DNA from: a virus
Length of the DNA: 56,726 nucleotides
IMG/VR virus record: IMGVR_UViG_3300032333_000153
Location: 1 to 56,726 of that record
Direction: 5' to 3' (one strand)
Shown: positions 46,773 to 56,726 of the stretch, piece by piece
How positions within the stretch are numbered: position 1 is the stretch's first letter
Layout: every line of letters starts with the position of its first letter
The notes under the pieces: generated by a model
What the model was told of the DNA's origin: nothing
The model's input: the letters and a program-made list of their open reading frames with translations, nothing else
Databases searched by the model: none
Made by a program: the position numbers and the translations under genes

Positions 46773-47320
46773 TTTGCAAAAAGTGTCAGCAGGATAAGGA
46801 TCTGTCGTGCTTTTATGTAAGGCGCGAAAACGGTCGCTACCGTTCGGAATGCAAAGTTTGCCATAGCGAAAGAACCGCTAAATGGCAGTCTAAGAACAGA
46901 GATAAAGTCCGCTCTTATGTCCGAAAGTCTTGCAAAAAGGCATATGACAGAGATCCGGATAAGTATCGATCTAAATCAAAACAAAGACGCGAGGCTTTTC
47001 CTGAAAAGGTGAGACTATCAGTCAACTCCTCTTATAAAAAAGCTTACGCTATCCGGCACCCTCAAGAGAGGGCTCGGCTTAACGCGGCAAGCGCTGCGCG
47101 TAGGCGGGCTTCTCCTCCATGGTTGAGCGCTATTGAGCGTGCGCAGATACAAGAGTTCTATGATATTGCAAAATGCCTGTCAGTTCAGACTGGCATTAAG
47201 CACCACGTAGATCATATCATGCCGATCAAAGGATCAGCTTCGTCGGGACTCCATGTTCCGTGGAATCTTCAAATTCTTACGGCGTCTGAAAACTGCGCCA
47301 AGAAGAACAAGGTGATTTGA
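46769..47320 (+). CDS. HNH homing endonuclease
   Basis: 183 residues. N-terminal zinc finger [14 protein letters not shown] and [12 protein letters not shown], a basic middle, and a C-terminal [15 protein letters not shown] (144-155), [10 protein letters not shown] (161-170) and ENCAKKNKV. Clearly AT-richer than both neighbours and inserted between structural genes that normally adjoin, so a mobile insert. It would cut DNA to spread itself or exclude related phages. Confidence 0.88.
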   Translation: MICKKCQQDKDLSCFYVRRENGRYRSECKVCHSERTAKWQSKNRDKVRSYVRKSCKKAYDRDPDKYRSKSKQRREAFPEKVRLSVNSSYKKAYAIRHPQERARLNAASAARRRASPPWLSAIERAQIQEFYDIAKCLSVQTGIKHHVDHIMPIKGSASSGLHVPWNLQILTASENCAKKNKVI

Positions 47321-47321
47321 C

Positions 47322-49664
<2,343 letters not shown>

Positions 49665-49672
49665 GAACGCTA

Positions 49673-50551
49673 ATGCCTATCGTTTCTTCATTTGGTTCTA
49701 TTTCGTCTCGGGGCTTCGGCGAGTTTTCGCGCAGGGGGAAGTTTCCGGCCACTGTTGAGTATCTCGTAGTTGCTGGCGGCGGCGGCGGCGGGTGGAGCCG
49801 TGGCGGCGGCGGTGGAGCTGGTGGCTTCAGAACGGCAACTGGTTTGGCTGTTACGCCGGGTTCAGCAATAACAGTTACTATCGGCGCTGGAGGTATAGCG
49901 GCAATTGGCGGTGGTAAGGGCGGCGACGGCAGCAACTCAGTATTTAGCACAATTACTTCAGCCGGTGGTGGTGGCGGTGCTTCTTCGAATCTTTCAATTG
50001 GAAACAGTGGTGGTTCTGGTGGCGGCGGTACACTAGGTGGCTCGGCTGGCATTGGTAATACTCCCTCAACTTCTCCTTCTCAGGGCAATAACGGCGGAAC
50101 TGGCGCAACAACACCAGCATTCGGGGCGGGTGGCGGTGGCGGGGCTAGTGCAGCGGGGGCTAATGGGACAACTAGCGCAAGTGGGAAGGGCGGCAACGGC
50201 ACAGCCTCGTCAATATCCGGCACTTCAGTGACTTATGCTGGCGGCGGTGGTGGTGGTATGGATACGGCGGGCTCTGGTTCTCCCGGCGTTGGGGGAACCG
50301 GGGGCGGTGGAAATGGTGGAAAAACCAACGGAAGTAATACTGCCGGTACGGCCAACACAGGTGGCGGTGGCGGTGGCGGTGGGCGAAATCCGGGAGAGTT
50401 TGACGGCGCAGCAGGCGGTTCTGGCATCGTAATCATCCGTTATTCAGATACCTTTGATGCTGCAAGAGCGACCACGGGCTCACCGACGATCACAGTTGCA
50501 GGCGGCTTCAGGGTCTACACATGGACCGGATCAGGCAGCATCACTTTTTAA
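49673..50551 (+). CDS. Glycine-rich adhesin-type fibre protein
   Basis: 292 residues, nearly half Gly. VEYLVVAGGGGGGWSRGGGG, TVTIGAGGIAAIGGGKGG and many Gly runs end with GSGIVIIRYSD, the pattern of glycine-rich polyglycine-II-like domains seen in phage adhesins. The last 40 residues (GSPTITVAGGFRVYTWTGSG) are a small beta tail. Probably a fibre or tip that binds a surface sugar or protein. Confidence 0.8.
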   Translation: MPIVSSFGSISSRGFGEFSRRGKFPATVEYLVVAGGGGGGWSRGGGGGAGGFRTATGLAVTPGSAITVTIGAGGIAAIGGGKGGDGSNSVFSTITSAGGGGGASSNLSIGNSGGSGGGGTLGGSAGIGNTPSTSPSQGNNGGTGATTPAFGAGGGGGASAAGANGTTSASGKGGNGTASSISGTSVTYAGGGGGGMDTAGSGSPGVGGTGGGGNGGKTNGSNTAGTANTGGGGGGGGRNPGEFDGAAGGSGIVIIRYSDTFDAARATTGSPTITVAGGFRVYTWTGSGSITF

Positions 50552-50560
50552 GAGGAGACC

Positions 50561-50947
50561 ATGGCACACTTCGCAGAATTGGCTCAGAACAGCACCGTTC
50601 TTCAGGTTATCGTCGTCAACAACAGTGACGTGAACAACCTCCCGTTCCCGGAAAGCGAGCCTGTTGGGATCGCGTTCTGTCAGTCACTGCTCGGCCCGGA
50701 CACGCGCTGGGCGCAGACCTCCTACAACGCCAACTTCCGCTACAACTACGCGGGCATTGGTTACACATTCGACCCGACGCCCGCACCGAATGGCGCGTTC
50801 ATCCCGCCCAAGCCGTACCCGTCTTGGCTTCTGGACACCAACACGTTCCAGTGGAAACCACCCGTCCCGTATCCGACCGATGGCGGCATCTACACTTGGG
50901 ACGAGGAGACGCAGACGTGGGTTCCCGTGCCAGTTGAACCGGCCTGA
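50561..50947 (+). CDS. Conserved tail-fibre-cluster protein
   Basis: 128 residues with AGAGGAGACC upstream. MAHFAELAQNSTVLQVIVVN, RWAQTSYNANFRYNYAGIGY, PKPYPSWLLDTNTFQWKPPV and YTWDEETQTWVPVPV match a widespread protein of cyanophages and other marine phages, encoded near fibres, of unknown function. Trp/Tyr/Pro-rich, compact. Likely a virion protein. Confidence 0.8.
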   Translation: MAHFAELAQNSTVLQVIVVNNSDVNNLPFPESEPVGIAFCQSLLGPDTRWAQTSYNANFRYNYAGIGYTFDPTPAPNGAFIPPKPYPSWLLDTNTFQWKPPVPYPTDGGIYTWDEETQTWVPVPVEPA

Positions 50948-50983
50948 CGCCTTAAATCTAACCGGCATTGAAAGGGAGAAGTC

Positions 50984-53215
50984 ATGCCGATCAGCTCTGA
51001 AAAGGGGAAGCCCTTTATAAAATGGGTGATGTCGAAGGTTCCGCACGCGCGCAAGCTCGACATCGGCTGCGGCTGTGGAACATACGCGAAGATGTTCCCC
51101 GGCGGGGAGTGGACCGGCGTTGAGATCTGGCAACCCTACGTCGAAAGGTACGGGTTAAACGATCTTTACCCAATGCTTTACAACCAAGATGCGCGCGTAT
51201 GGTCGCCAGATGAGGGGCAGGCTTTTGACGTGACGTTCTTGGGCGACGTTTTGGAGCATATGAGCACTGAAGACGCCAGAAACCTTATAGATCGCGCAAG
51301 AGGCTGGTCAGATACCGTCGTCGTTTCAATTCCTATTGGGTATCACCCTCAAGGAGAGTGGGAGGGGAACCCCCACGAGACCCACATTACTGACGACTGG
51401 ACGGTTGAGAAGTTCTTTGATGCCTTTGGTGCTCCAACAACATACCGCGTTGACGGCGAGATAGGCGTTTTCATCTACTCCAAACACGAAGATTTGCTGA
51501 AAGACGCAAATGTGATCCCCAAGAAGATTCATATTGTTTGGATTGGAGATGAAACCAAGCGCCCGGACGAGTGCATTCAGACATGGCGCGACAAGAACCC
51601 GGATTGGGAAGTGCGGGTTTGGGGAAATGCCGAATTTGAACAGCGGGAATGGCTAAACATCGCTCACATGAAAGCTGTGTGGGGCTCTCAGCCCTTCGGC
51701 GTTGCGGACATGATGCGATATGAAATTCTGTATGAAGAGGGAGGCTTTTGCATTGACGCGGACAGCGTCTGCGAAAGGCCCCTTGATGACTATATCTTTG
51801 GCCACCAAGCAGTTCTCTTTTACGAAAACGAGGTTGAGCGGCCGGGGCTGGTCGCCAACGGCTATATGGCGTCTGTTCCGAAGAACCCATTCTTTCTTCG
51901 GATTGCCGAGAGCATCAGAAACGACCTCAATGTTCCAAATTCTCATGCGTGTATGGCCACAGGGCCGTTCAAGCTAACTGAATGTCTGGGGTGGCTTCCG
52001 CACCACGGCATTGAGATACTTCCATCGCACTTGTTTATGCCGGAACACCACACTGGGAGGGCTTATTCCGGCGATGATGTATATGGTCGTCAGTTCTGGG
52101 GGAGTACGAAGAACACTTACGGCAGTAAGTTTGTCAATGATCGACCGCTAAAGATCGTTGTCTACGCCATCAGCAAAAACGAGGAACAGTTTGTTGACCG
52201 CTTTTGTGCGTCAGCGAAGGATGCTGATCTGATCCTCATTGCAGACACGGGGTCAACCGATGGGACAGTGGAAAAGGCACGCGCGAACGGCGCTGTCGTA
52301 CACGACATCCACGTTGCTCCTTGGCGTTTTGATAATGCCCGGAACGCTGCTCTGGCCCTTGTGCCGCGCGATTTCGACGTGTGCGTCTCAATGGATCTAG
52401 ACGAGGTTCTTCAGCCGGGATGGCGGGTGGAAATCGAGCGCCTCTGGAGGCTCGGCGAAACGACGCGCATGCGCTACCTTTTTGACTGGAGCTGCGGCAT
52501 CGTTTTCCACGCCGACAAGATCCACGCGCGAAACGGGTATCTGTGGCACCACCCCTGCCATGAAGTCATAGTCCCAGATGGCCGGACGACGGAAGTCTGG
52601 GCAAACACGAATGCACTGCTCGTCACGCATTACCCGGACCCCAGCAAAAGCAGGGGCCAATATCTTGATCTGCTCGCGATGTCGGTGAAGGAAGACCCGC
52701 ATTGCCCGCGAAATGCGTTCTATTACGCCCGAGAGCTGACCTACTACGGACGCTGGGCGGACGCGGTTGCTTCTCTGACCAAGTACCTTGGCATGCCGGA
52801 AGCAGTTTGGCGGGAGGAGCGCTCCTACGCCATGCGTCTCCTGTCGAAGTCCTATGCCGAGACTGGCGACGCCGAAAACGCGGAGAAGTGGCTGCATCTG
52901 GCATGCGTTGAGGCACCGGGCATGCGCGAGCCATGGTGTGACGCAGCCTTGCACATGTACAAAGCCTCGCGGTGGCCAGAATGCTTTGCATACGCGAGCC
53001 GTGCCCTTCTCATCCAGAACAGGGCCAATCTGTATATGGCCGACCCGGCCGTTTGGGGGCACTGGGCTGATGATCTCGCCGCGATTGCGGCGTGGAACTT
53101 AGGTCTGAAAGATATTGCCTTGATGCATGCGGAGAGGGCATTATCCCTTTCGCCCGACGACCCCCGGCTGGCAGGGAATGTTCGACTTATGCGCAGCAAC
53201 GGGGGCGAGACGTGA
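50984..53215 (+). CDS. Fusion of methyltransferase, GT32-like and GT2-like glycosyltransferases with TPR tail
   Basis: 743 residues, AAAGGGAGAAG upstream. Domain 1 (1-170): SAM methyltransferase, KLDIGCGCGTYAKM (24-37), E47, FLGDVLEHM (85-93). Domain 2 (175-385): sugar transferase of the OCH1/GT32 type, KKIHIVWIGDE (180-190), ADMMRYEILYEEGGF then CIDAD (DxD at 258-260). Domain 3 (388-560): GT2, YAISKNEEQFVDR, IADTGSTDGTVEKA and SMDLDEVLQPGW (DxD). Domain 4 (575-735): TPR helices. Such a chain could build or cap a methylated glycan on the virion or on host surface sugar. The first half is AT-richer than the neighbouring fibre genes. The substrate is unknown. Confidence 0.85.
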   Translation: MPISSEKGKPFIKWVMSKVPHARKLDIGCGCGTYAKMFPGGEWTGVEIWQPYVERYGLNDLYPMLYNQDARVWSPDEGQAFDVTFLGDVLEHMSTEDARNLIDRARGWSDTVVVSIPIGYHPQGEWEGNPHETHITDDWTVEKFFDAFGAPTTYRVDGEIGVFIYSKHEDLLKDANVIPKKIHIVWIGDETKRPDECIQTWRDKNPDWEVRVWGNAEFEQREWLNIAHMKAVWGSQPFGVADMMRYEILYEEGGFCIDADSVCERPLDDYIFGHQAVLFYENEVERPGLVANGYMASVPKNPFFLRIAESIRNDLNVPNSHACMATGPFKLTECLGWLPHHGIEILPSHLFMPEHHTGRAYSGDDVYGRQFWGSTKNTYGSKFVNDRPLKIVVYAISKNEEQFVDRFCASAKDADLILIADTGSTDGTVEKARANGAVVHDIHVAPWRFDNARNAALALVPRDFDVCVSMDLDEVLQPGWRVEIERLWRLGETTRMRYLFDWSCGIVFHADKIHARNGYLWHHPCHEVIVPDGRTTEVWANTNALLVTHYPDPSKSRGQYLDLLAMSVKEDPHCPRNAFYYARELTYYGRWADAVASLTKYLGMPEAVWREERSYAMRLLSKSYAETGDAENAEKWLHLACVEAPGMREPWCDAALHMYKASRWPECFAYASRALLIQNRANLYMADPAVWGHWADDLAAIAAWNLGLKDIALMHAERALSLSPDDPRLAGNVRLMRSNGGET

Positions 53216-53223
53216 GGATAGCA

Positions 53224-53469
53224 ATGGACACGCAGTTCCTTTTCAACCTGTTTGCTGGGCTCGCTATCGGCGTTGGGGGATGGCTGGCTCGGCAACTGTG
53301 GGACAGTGTCCAGAGGCTGAAGGAGGAGGTCCATCAGATCGAGGTGGATCTCCCCCGCCACTACATCCGCAAAGACGAGTTCAAGGATGTCCTGAAAGAG
53401 ATTCGGGACATCCAAGCGGAAATCTTCCGCAAGATTGACGACCTCCGAAAAGAGAAGGCTGACAAGTAA
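53224..53469 (+). CDS. Single-TM coiled-coil protein (possible holin or pinholin-like)
   Basis: 81 residues. One hydrophobic segment (about 5-22, FLFNLFAGLAIGVGGWLARQ) then a long charged coiled coil (DSVQRLKEEVHQIEVDLPRH, FKDVLKEIRDIQAEIFRKID). This layout resembles XhlA/hemolysin-type or baseplate-hub membrane proteins; a role in lysis is possible as the amidase is 850 nt away. Stop and next start overlap (TAATG). Confidence 0.65.
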   Translation: MDTQFLFNLFAGLAIGVGGWLARQLWDSVQRLKEEVHQIEVDLPRHYIRKDEFKDVLKEIRDIQAEIFRKIDDLRKEKADK

Positions 53470-54320
53470 TGGCCGACGACAAGGTCGCTATATGGGGCTC
53501 CGGCCTCAAGTTTGGTCGCAAGCCGGCCAACGGCGAGCTTTTGATCGGCAACGGCGAAGACATGACGATGGCGACCCTGACGGCAGGGGCCGGAGCGTCT
53601 ATCACGAATGCGGCGGGCGCGATCACTATCTCGGCGACCGGCACGGGCATTGGAACAGTCACGGCATCTTCACCCTTGGCATCGTCTGGTGGCTCAAGCC
53701 CGGACATTTCACTGACAGGGACTGTCGGCGTCGCCAACGGGGGCACCGGTCGCTCATCTCTCACGGCGAACAACGTCATTTTGGGTAATGGCACAAGCGC
53801 TGTTGGGCTGGTCGCTCCGGGCGCATCCGGGAACGTGCTGACAAGCGACGGCACGACGTGGGCGAGCGTGGCTCCTACCAGTCCGCGCGGCTATATACTC
53901 ATCCAGTCGATCTCGTCCGGCGGAACTGGGACAATAACATTCAGCTCAATTCCATCAACTTACGCGCAGCTATGGTTCTTCTTCAAAGGCGTTAGTTTCG
54001 GTAACGCTGCGGCTCCGCAAATGCAGGTCGAGTTTAGCACCAACAATGGGGCAACTTTTTCTGCTGCGACCACAATCACTAACGCCGTTGCAGCGGCAAA
54101 TACCTTTGATGGGTTTGTCCAATGCGTTAACTACGCTGAAACATCAATGCTAAAGACCTGTTTCATGAACCTCTACACGCCAACCGTTAATGCCATTGTC
54201 AATAACGCTCTCACCCTGAATGTGCCAACAACAGTCACGGGCGTCATCAATGCAGTACGTTTTTCCGTAACGGCCAGTGGCACTTTTGACGCTGGGCTAA
54301 TAGATCTGAAGGGGTTGTAA
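53469..54320 (+). CDS. Tail-fibre-like protein
   Basis: 283 residues. Beta-helix-like stalk rich in Thr, Gly and Ser (TAGAGASITNAAGAITISAT, VGVANGGTGRSSLTANNVIL), with the GTGRSSLTANNVILGNGT pattern common in phage fibres, then a C-terminal jelly-roll-like part (STYAQLWFFFKGVSFGNAA). It overlaps the amidase start (TAATG). Probably a short tail fibre or host-binding protein. Confidence 0.75.
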   Translation: MADDKVAIWGSGLKFGRKPANGELLIGNGEDMTMATLTAGAGASITNAAGAITISATGTGIGTVTASSPLASSGGSSPDISLTGTVGVANGGTGRSSLTANNVILGNGTSAVGLVAPGASGNVLTSDGTTWASVAPTSPRGYILIQSISSGGTGTITFSSIPSTYAQLWFFFKGVSFGNAAAPQMQVEFSTNNGATFSAATTITNAVAAANTFDGFVQCVNYAETSMLKTCFMNLYTPTVNAIVNNALTLNVPTTVTGVINAVRFSVTASGTFDAGLIDLKGL

Positions 54321-54973
54321 TGCTCAAGCACGGCAACACACCAGTTACAACGGTCTTCGTCCACTGCTCGGCCACGCAGTCCGACTGGATGGATGACCAG
54401 CCGTTGTCCGCGAAGGTCGCGGAGATTACCCGCTGGCACATCAAGCGGGGATTCAGCACGGGTGGCTATCACTATTACATCGACCGCAATGGTGAGATCG
54501 CCAAAGGGCGCGACGAAAGCACGCCGGGTGCGCATGTCGCGGGTCACAACACTGGCTCTCTTGGCATCTGCCTGATTGGTGGTCATGGGTCGAGCGAGAA
54601 TGACCCGTTCTCAAAGAACTACACCCCAGAACAGGAAATCGCGCTCCTCAATCTCATTGAAGACATCAAGACGCGCGCCAAAATCACCAAGATCCGGGGC
54701 CACAATGAAGTCGCCGCGAAGGCTTGCCCGGGTTTCAACGTCAAGCGCTGGCTGGAAAAAAAGCCAGCTAAGAAGAAGTTGAGTGAAAGCACCACCATGC
54801 AGGCCAGCGCAGTCCAGATCGCCTCCGGGGCGGGCGCGGCGGCCACTGCGATTGGCGCACTGGACGGCTACGCGCAGCTTGCGGTTATCGTTTTGGCGTT
54901 CGTCATCATCGCTGCCGGGGCGTGGATCATGCGTGAGCGCATTCGAAAGTGGGCTCGGGAGACTTCCTCATGA
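54320..54973 (+). CDS. N-acetylmuramoyl-L-alanine amidase with C-terminal membrane anchor
   Basis: 217 residues. T7-lysozyme-like amidase (PGRP fold): TVFVHCSAT (His15 zinc), STGGYHYYIDRNG (Tyr50), HNTGSLGICLIGG, KIRGHNEVAAKACPGFNV (His128 and Cys136 zinc, Lys134). It cuts the bond between muramic acid and the stem peptide. After a basic linker the C-terminus is hydrophobic (about 165-205, YAQLAVIVLAFVIIAAGAW), a holin-like or signal-anchor tail. Start overlaps the fibre stop; its TGA overlaps the Rz ATG (ATGA). Confidence 0.88.
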   Translation: MLKHGNTPVTTVFVHCSATQSDWMDDQPLSAKVAEITRWHIKRGFSTGGYHYYIDRNGEIAKGRDESTPGAHVAGHNTGSLGICLIGGHGSSENDPFSKNYTPEQEIALLNLIEDIKTRAKITKIRGHNEVAAKACPGFNVKRWLEKKPAKKKLSESTTMQASAVQIASGAGAAATAIGALDGYAQLAVIVLAFVIIAAGAWIMRERIRKWARETSS

Positions 54974-55212
54974 TCTGGTTGCGCTGGATTTTCTCGCCGG
55001 TGGGGCGCTGGGTCGCAACTGTCGGTGCGGCGTTCTCCATTCTGTTCCTCGCGTACTTCAAGGGGCGGCAGGAGGGCAAAGAGGCTATTGAGCGCGAGCA
55101 GGCTCATGAACGCGAGCGGAGGGCGAGAAATGCGATTGAGGCTGATAGCGCTGTGCGCCGCGACATTGCTGCTGGCGGGTTGCTCAAGAACGACGGGCAC
55201 CGGCGGGATTAA
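54970..55212 (+). CDS. Rz: Inner-membrane spanin (Rz-like)
   Basis: 80 residues from the ATG at 54970, overlapping the amidase stop. A transmembrane segment (WVATVGAAFSILFLAYFKG) is followed by a charged periplasmic coiled coil (RQEGKEAIEREQAHERERRA), the i-spanin layout, though short. It would fuse inner and outer membranes with the o-spanin encoded in another frame inside it. Confidence 0.75.
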   Translation: MIWLRWIFSPVGRWVATVGAAFSILFLAYFKGRQEGKEAIEREQAHERERRARNAIEADSAVRRDIAAGGLLKNDGHRRD

Positions 55213-55318
55213 CGAGTGCGATTTCTGGCAGCCAATCTCATGGAGCCAGAAGGACACGCCTCAGACGATCACCGAAGTGAAGATCAATAACGCCAAACGG
55301 GCGGCGTGGTGCAAGTAG
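55130..55318 (+). CDS. Rz1: Outer-membrane lipoprotein spanin (Rz1-like), overlapping Rz
   Basis: 62 residues from the ATG at 55130, with GGAGGG 6 nt upstream, in the +1 frame of Rz and running past its end. Residues 1-18 are a lipoprotein signal: MRLRLIALCAATLLLAGC with lipobox LLAGC and Cys18 for lipidation. The rest (CDFWQPISWSQKDTPQTITE) matches Rz1-type proteins. An earlier Met at 55106 is possible but has a poorer site. Confidence 0.82.
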   Translation: MRLRLIALCAATLLLAGCSRTTGTGGINECDFWQPISWSQKDTPQTITEVKINNAKRAAWCK

Positions 55319-55358
55319 CCAAAATCGTGTAAAGTCTAGCAAAATCGGCGGGCTCACC

Positions 55359-56072
55359 ATGACGACAGGCTTAACCTACACAACATACAAGTCGCAGATC
55401 GCGACGATGGCGGTCGTCGAAGAGTCAGATCCCAACTTTCTGACGATCCTGCCCATGATGATTGATTACGCCGAGTTGCGGATGTACCGCGACTTGGACT
55501 TCCTGTTCACCTCCACCACGAACAGCACGCAGACCTGCGTCGTCGGTAGCCGGCAGATCTCCGTTCCGGTGGGCACGTTCGTCGTCACCGACCAGATCAA
55601 CGTGATCTCTCCCGCCGGCACATCTGATCCCAACGCTGGCACCAGAAACCCGCTCCTGCCGACGACGAAGGAGTTTCTTGATGCGGTTTATGGGACACCG
55701 AGCGCGCCCGGACTGCCCAAGTTCTACTGCGCCTTCAACGACAACGTGTTCCTGATTGGACCGTTCCCGGATCAGGCGTACCGCGTCGAGATTACAGGCA
55801 CCTTCAGGCCGGCGTCGCTGTCGATCAGCAACCCGACGACGTTCATCAGCGAGTATCTGCCGGATCTCTTCGTGATGGCGTCGATGGTCTACATCTCGGC
55901 GTACCAGCGCAACTTCGGGCGCGCAAACGATGACCCTCAGATGGCCATCACTTATGAGAGCCAGTATCAGGCACTGCTGAAGGGCGCTGCTGTCGAAGAG
56001 GCGAGGAAGAAGTACGAGGCGTCTGCGTGGTCTTCGCAGTCCCCGTCGCCTGTCGCCACCCCGACGAGGTGA
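55359..56072 (+). CDS. Phage adaptor protein (SU10-type)
   Basis: 237 residues. LTYTTYKSQIATMAVVEESD, FLTILPMMIDYAELRMYRDL, VVGSRQISVPVGTFVVTDQI, TKEFLDAVYG and YLPDLFVMASMVYISAYQRN match the adaptor family known from SU10-like podoviruses, which contacts the portal and nozzle/hub. It directly precedes the tail-hub gene (3 nt). A P22 gp4-like adaptor is also present at 45.6 kb, so this one may sit further down the tail. Confidence 0.8.
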   Translation: MTTGLTYTTYKSQIATMAVVEESDPNFLTILPMMIDYAELRMYRDLDFLFTSTTNSTQTCVVGSRQISVPVGTFVVTDQINVISPAGTSDPNAGTRNPLLPTTKEFLDAVYGTPSAPGLPKFYCAFNDNVFLIGPFPDQAYRVEITGTFRPASLSISNPTTFISEYLPDLFVMASMVYISAYQRNFGRANDDPQMAITYESQYQALLKGAAVEEARKKYEASAWSSQSPSPVATPTR

Positions 56073-56075
56073 TGC

Positions 56076-56726
56076 ATGCCCCATAATTCGCTCAAGCTCA
56101 TCCCCGGCGTTGACCAGAACAAGACCCCGGCCCTCAACGAGGCCGCGATCTCAACGACCAGCTTTGTCCGGTTCATCTCCGACCGCACGCTCGGCGGGCT
56201 GGTTCAGAAGCTCGGCGGCTGGACGAAGTTTTTTCCGAACCAGATTGGTTCGACCATTCGAGCCCTGTGGGCGTGGCAGGACATCAACTCCAATTCATGG
56301 CTTGCTGTTGGGGCAAATCAGTCCCTGTCGGCCATCGTTGACAATGGCGCTAAGACGATCACGCCTCAAACGACAGATGCCTCCACTTCAATCAGCGTGA
56401 CAGGCGCGTCGTGGTCTGACGGCGTCGCGACGCTGACCTTCTCGACTTCGTTTCCGTTTCAGCCGGGTACGACCGTTGTCGTTAGTGGCGTCGATCCCAG
56501 CCTAACTCCTCCCGCTCAGGGGTATAACGGAACACATGTCCTGACTGCTGGCGGCTCTGGGAGCATATCCTACGCCATAGCGTCAGACCCCGGCACGTAT
56601 GTGAGCGGCGGAACGATTGTCAGCGCGCAGGGCGTCCCTGTGTCGTTCAGTACGACGGCGGGCAGCTCTATTGTACTTGTCGATGACATCGGCAGCGCAC
56701 TGGACGCCTTTGATGTCGTTGATATC
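56076..56726 (+). CDS. Tail hub / P22 gp10-like protein, 5' part
   Basis: 217 codons open to the right edge, ATG at 56076. Residues 1-65 (LKLIPGVDQNKTPALNEAAI, SDRTLGGLVQKLGGWTKFFP, IRALWAWQDINSNSWLAVGA) resemble the start of P22 gp10-like hub proteins. An Ig-like module follows (VATLTFSTSFPFQPGTTVVV, GYNGTHVLTAGGSG) that is repeated at the left edge of the window. Together with 1-1817 it would give about 822 residues. Direct joining of the two edges shifts the frame, so a base is missing or duplicated at the cut. Confidence 0.75.
   Translation, partial: MPHNSLKLIPGVDQNKTPALNEAAISTTSFVRFISDRTLGGLVQKLGGWTKFFPNQIGSTIRALWAWQDINSNSWLAVGANQSLSAIVDNGAKTITPQTTDASTSISVTGASWSDGVATLTFSTSFPFQPGTTVVVSGVDPSLTPPAQGYNGTHVLTAGGSGSISYAIASDPGTYVSGGTIVSAQGVPVSFSTTAGSSIVLVDDIGSALDAFDVVDI

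Overview
The window looks like a nearly complete genome of a podovirus-type tailed phage (about 56.7 kb, GC-rich). It has a large and small terminase, a portal, a scaffold, a Mu gpT-like capsid protein, adaptor proteins and a P22 gp10-like tail hub. It has no tail tube, sheath or tape-measure gene. The host is probably an alphaproteobacterium: the phage carries a GapR (DUF2312) homologue, a family typical of that class, and uses GC-rich coding. No integrase, DNA polymerase or RNA polymerase gene was seen. The tail-hub gene runs off the right end (56076) and its remainder enters at the left end (to 1817), so the molecule is probably circular or circularly permuted. The two halves do not join in frame at the cut as given.

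Layout. 1-11.3 kb (+): tail hub, small structural proteins, a GNAT acetyltransferase, two very large putative ejected virion proteins (one with two internal S74 autoprotease modules) and a HxH tail-fibre tip. 11.4-21.8 kb (-): a secreted transglycosylase, then an early block. That block holds a DUF1289-like protein, a dCTP deaminase-like enzyme, a DnaA domain-IV protein, a VRR-NUC nuclease, a SF2 helicase, a PD-(D/E)XK nuclease, a train of tiny stop/start-overlapping genes, a DUF669 protein and a Sak4-like recombinase. 21.9-24.9 kb (+): HTH protein, Toprim primase/helicase, and a GTAC-rich region that may be an origin. 24.9-28.2 kb (-): small accessory genes, many read from four copies of one promoter-operator module. 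28.4-56 kb (+): GapR homologue, GIY-YIG nuclease, terminase small subunit, cytosine methyltransferase with a second long gene nested in another frame, terminase large subunit, portal, a methyltransferase-bearing giant protein, KGG-repeat protein, GroES-like protein, scaffold, capsid, adaptor, HNH nuclease, collagen-like and glycine-rich fibres, a methyltransferase/double-glycosyltransferase fusion, lysis cassette (amidase, Rz, nested Rz1), a second adaptor and the start of the tail hub.

How it fits together. Two regulatory signals stand out. A GACAA-N-TTGTC operator lies in the 14.2 kb divergent region, beside a Cro-like gene, and again in front of the GapR homologue. A CGAAA-N3-TTTCG palindrome sits inside the spacer of four near-consensus promoters at 26-28.3 kb. 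Replication would rely on host polymerase, fed by a phage primase/helicase and a Sak4, DUF669 and exonuclease recombination set. Head assembly may be helped by the GroES-like protein. No gene-free stretch exceeds about 210 bp; the longest are 24160-24365 and 42267-42452, both described below.
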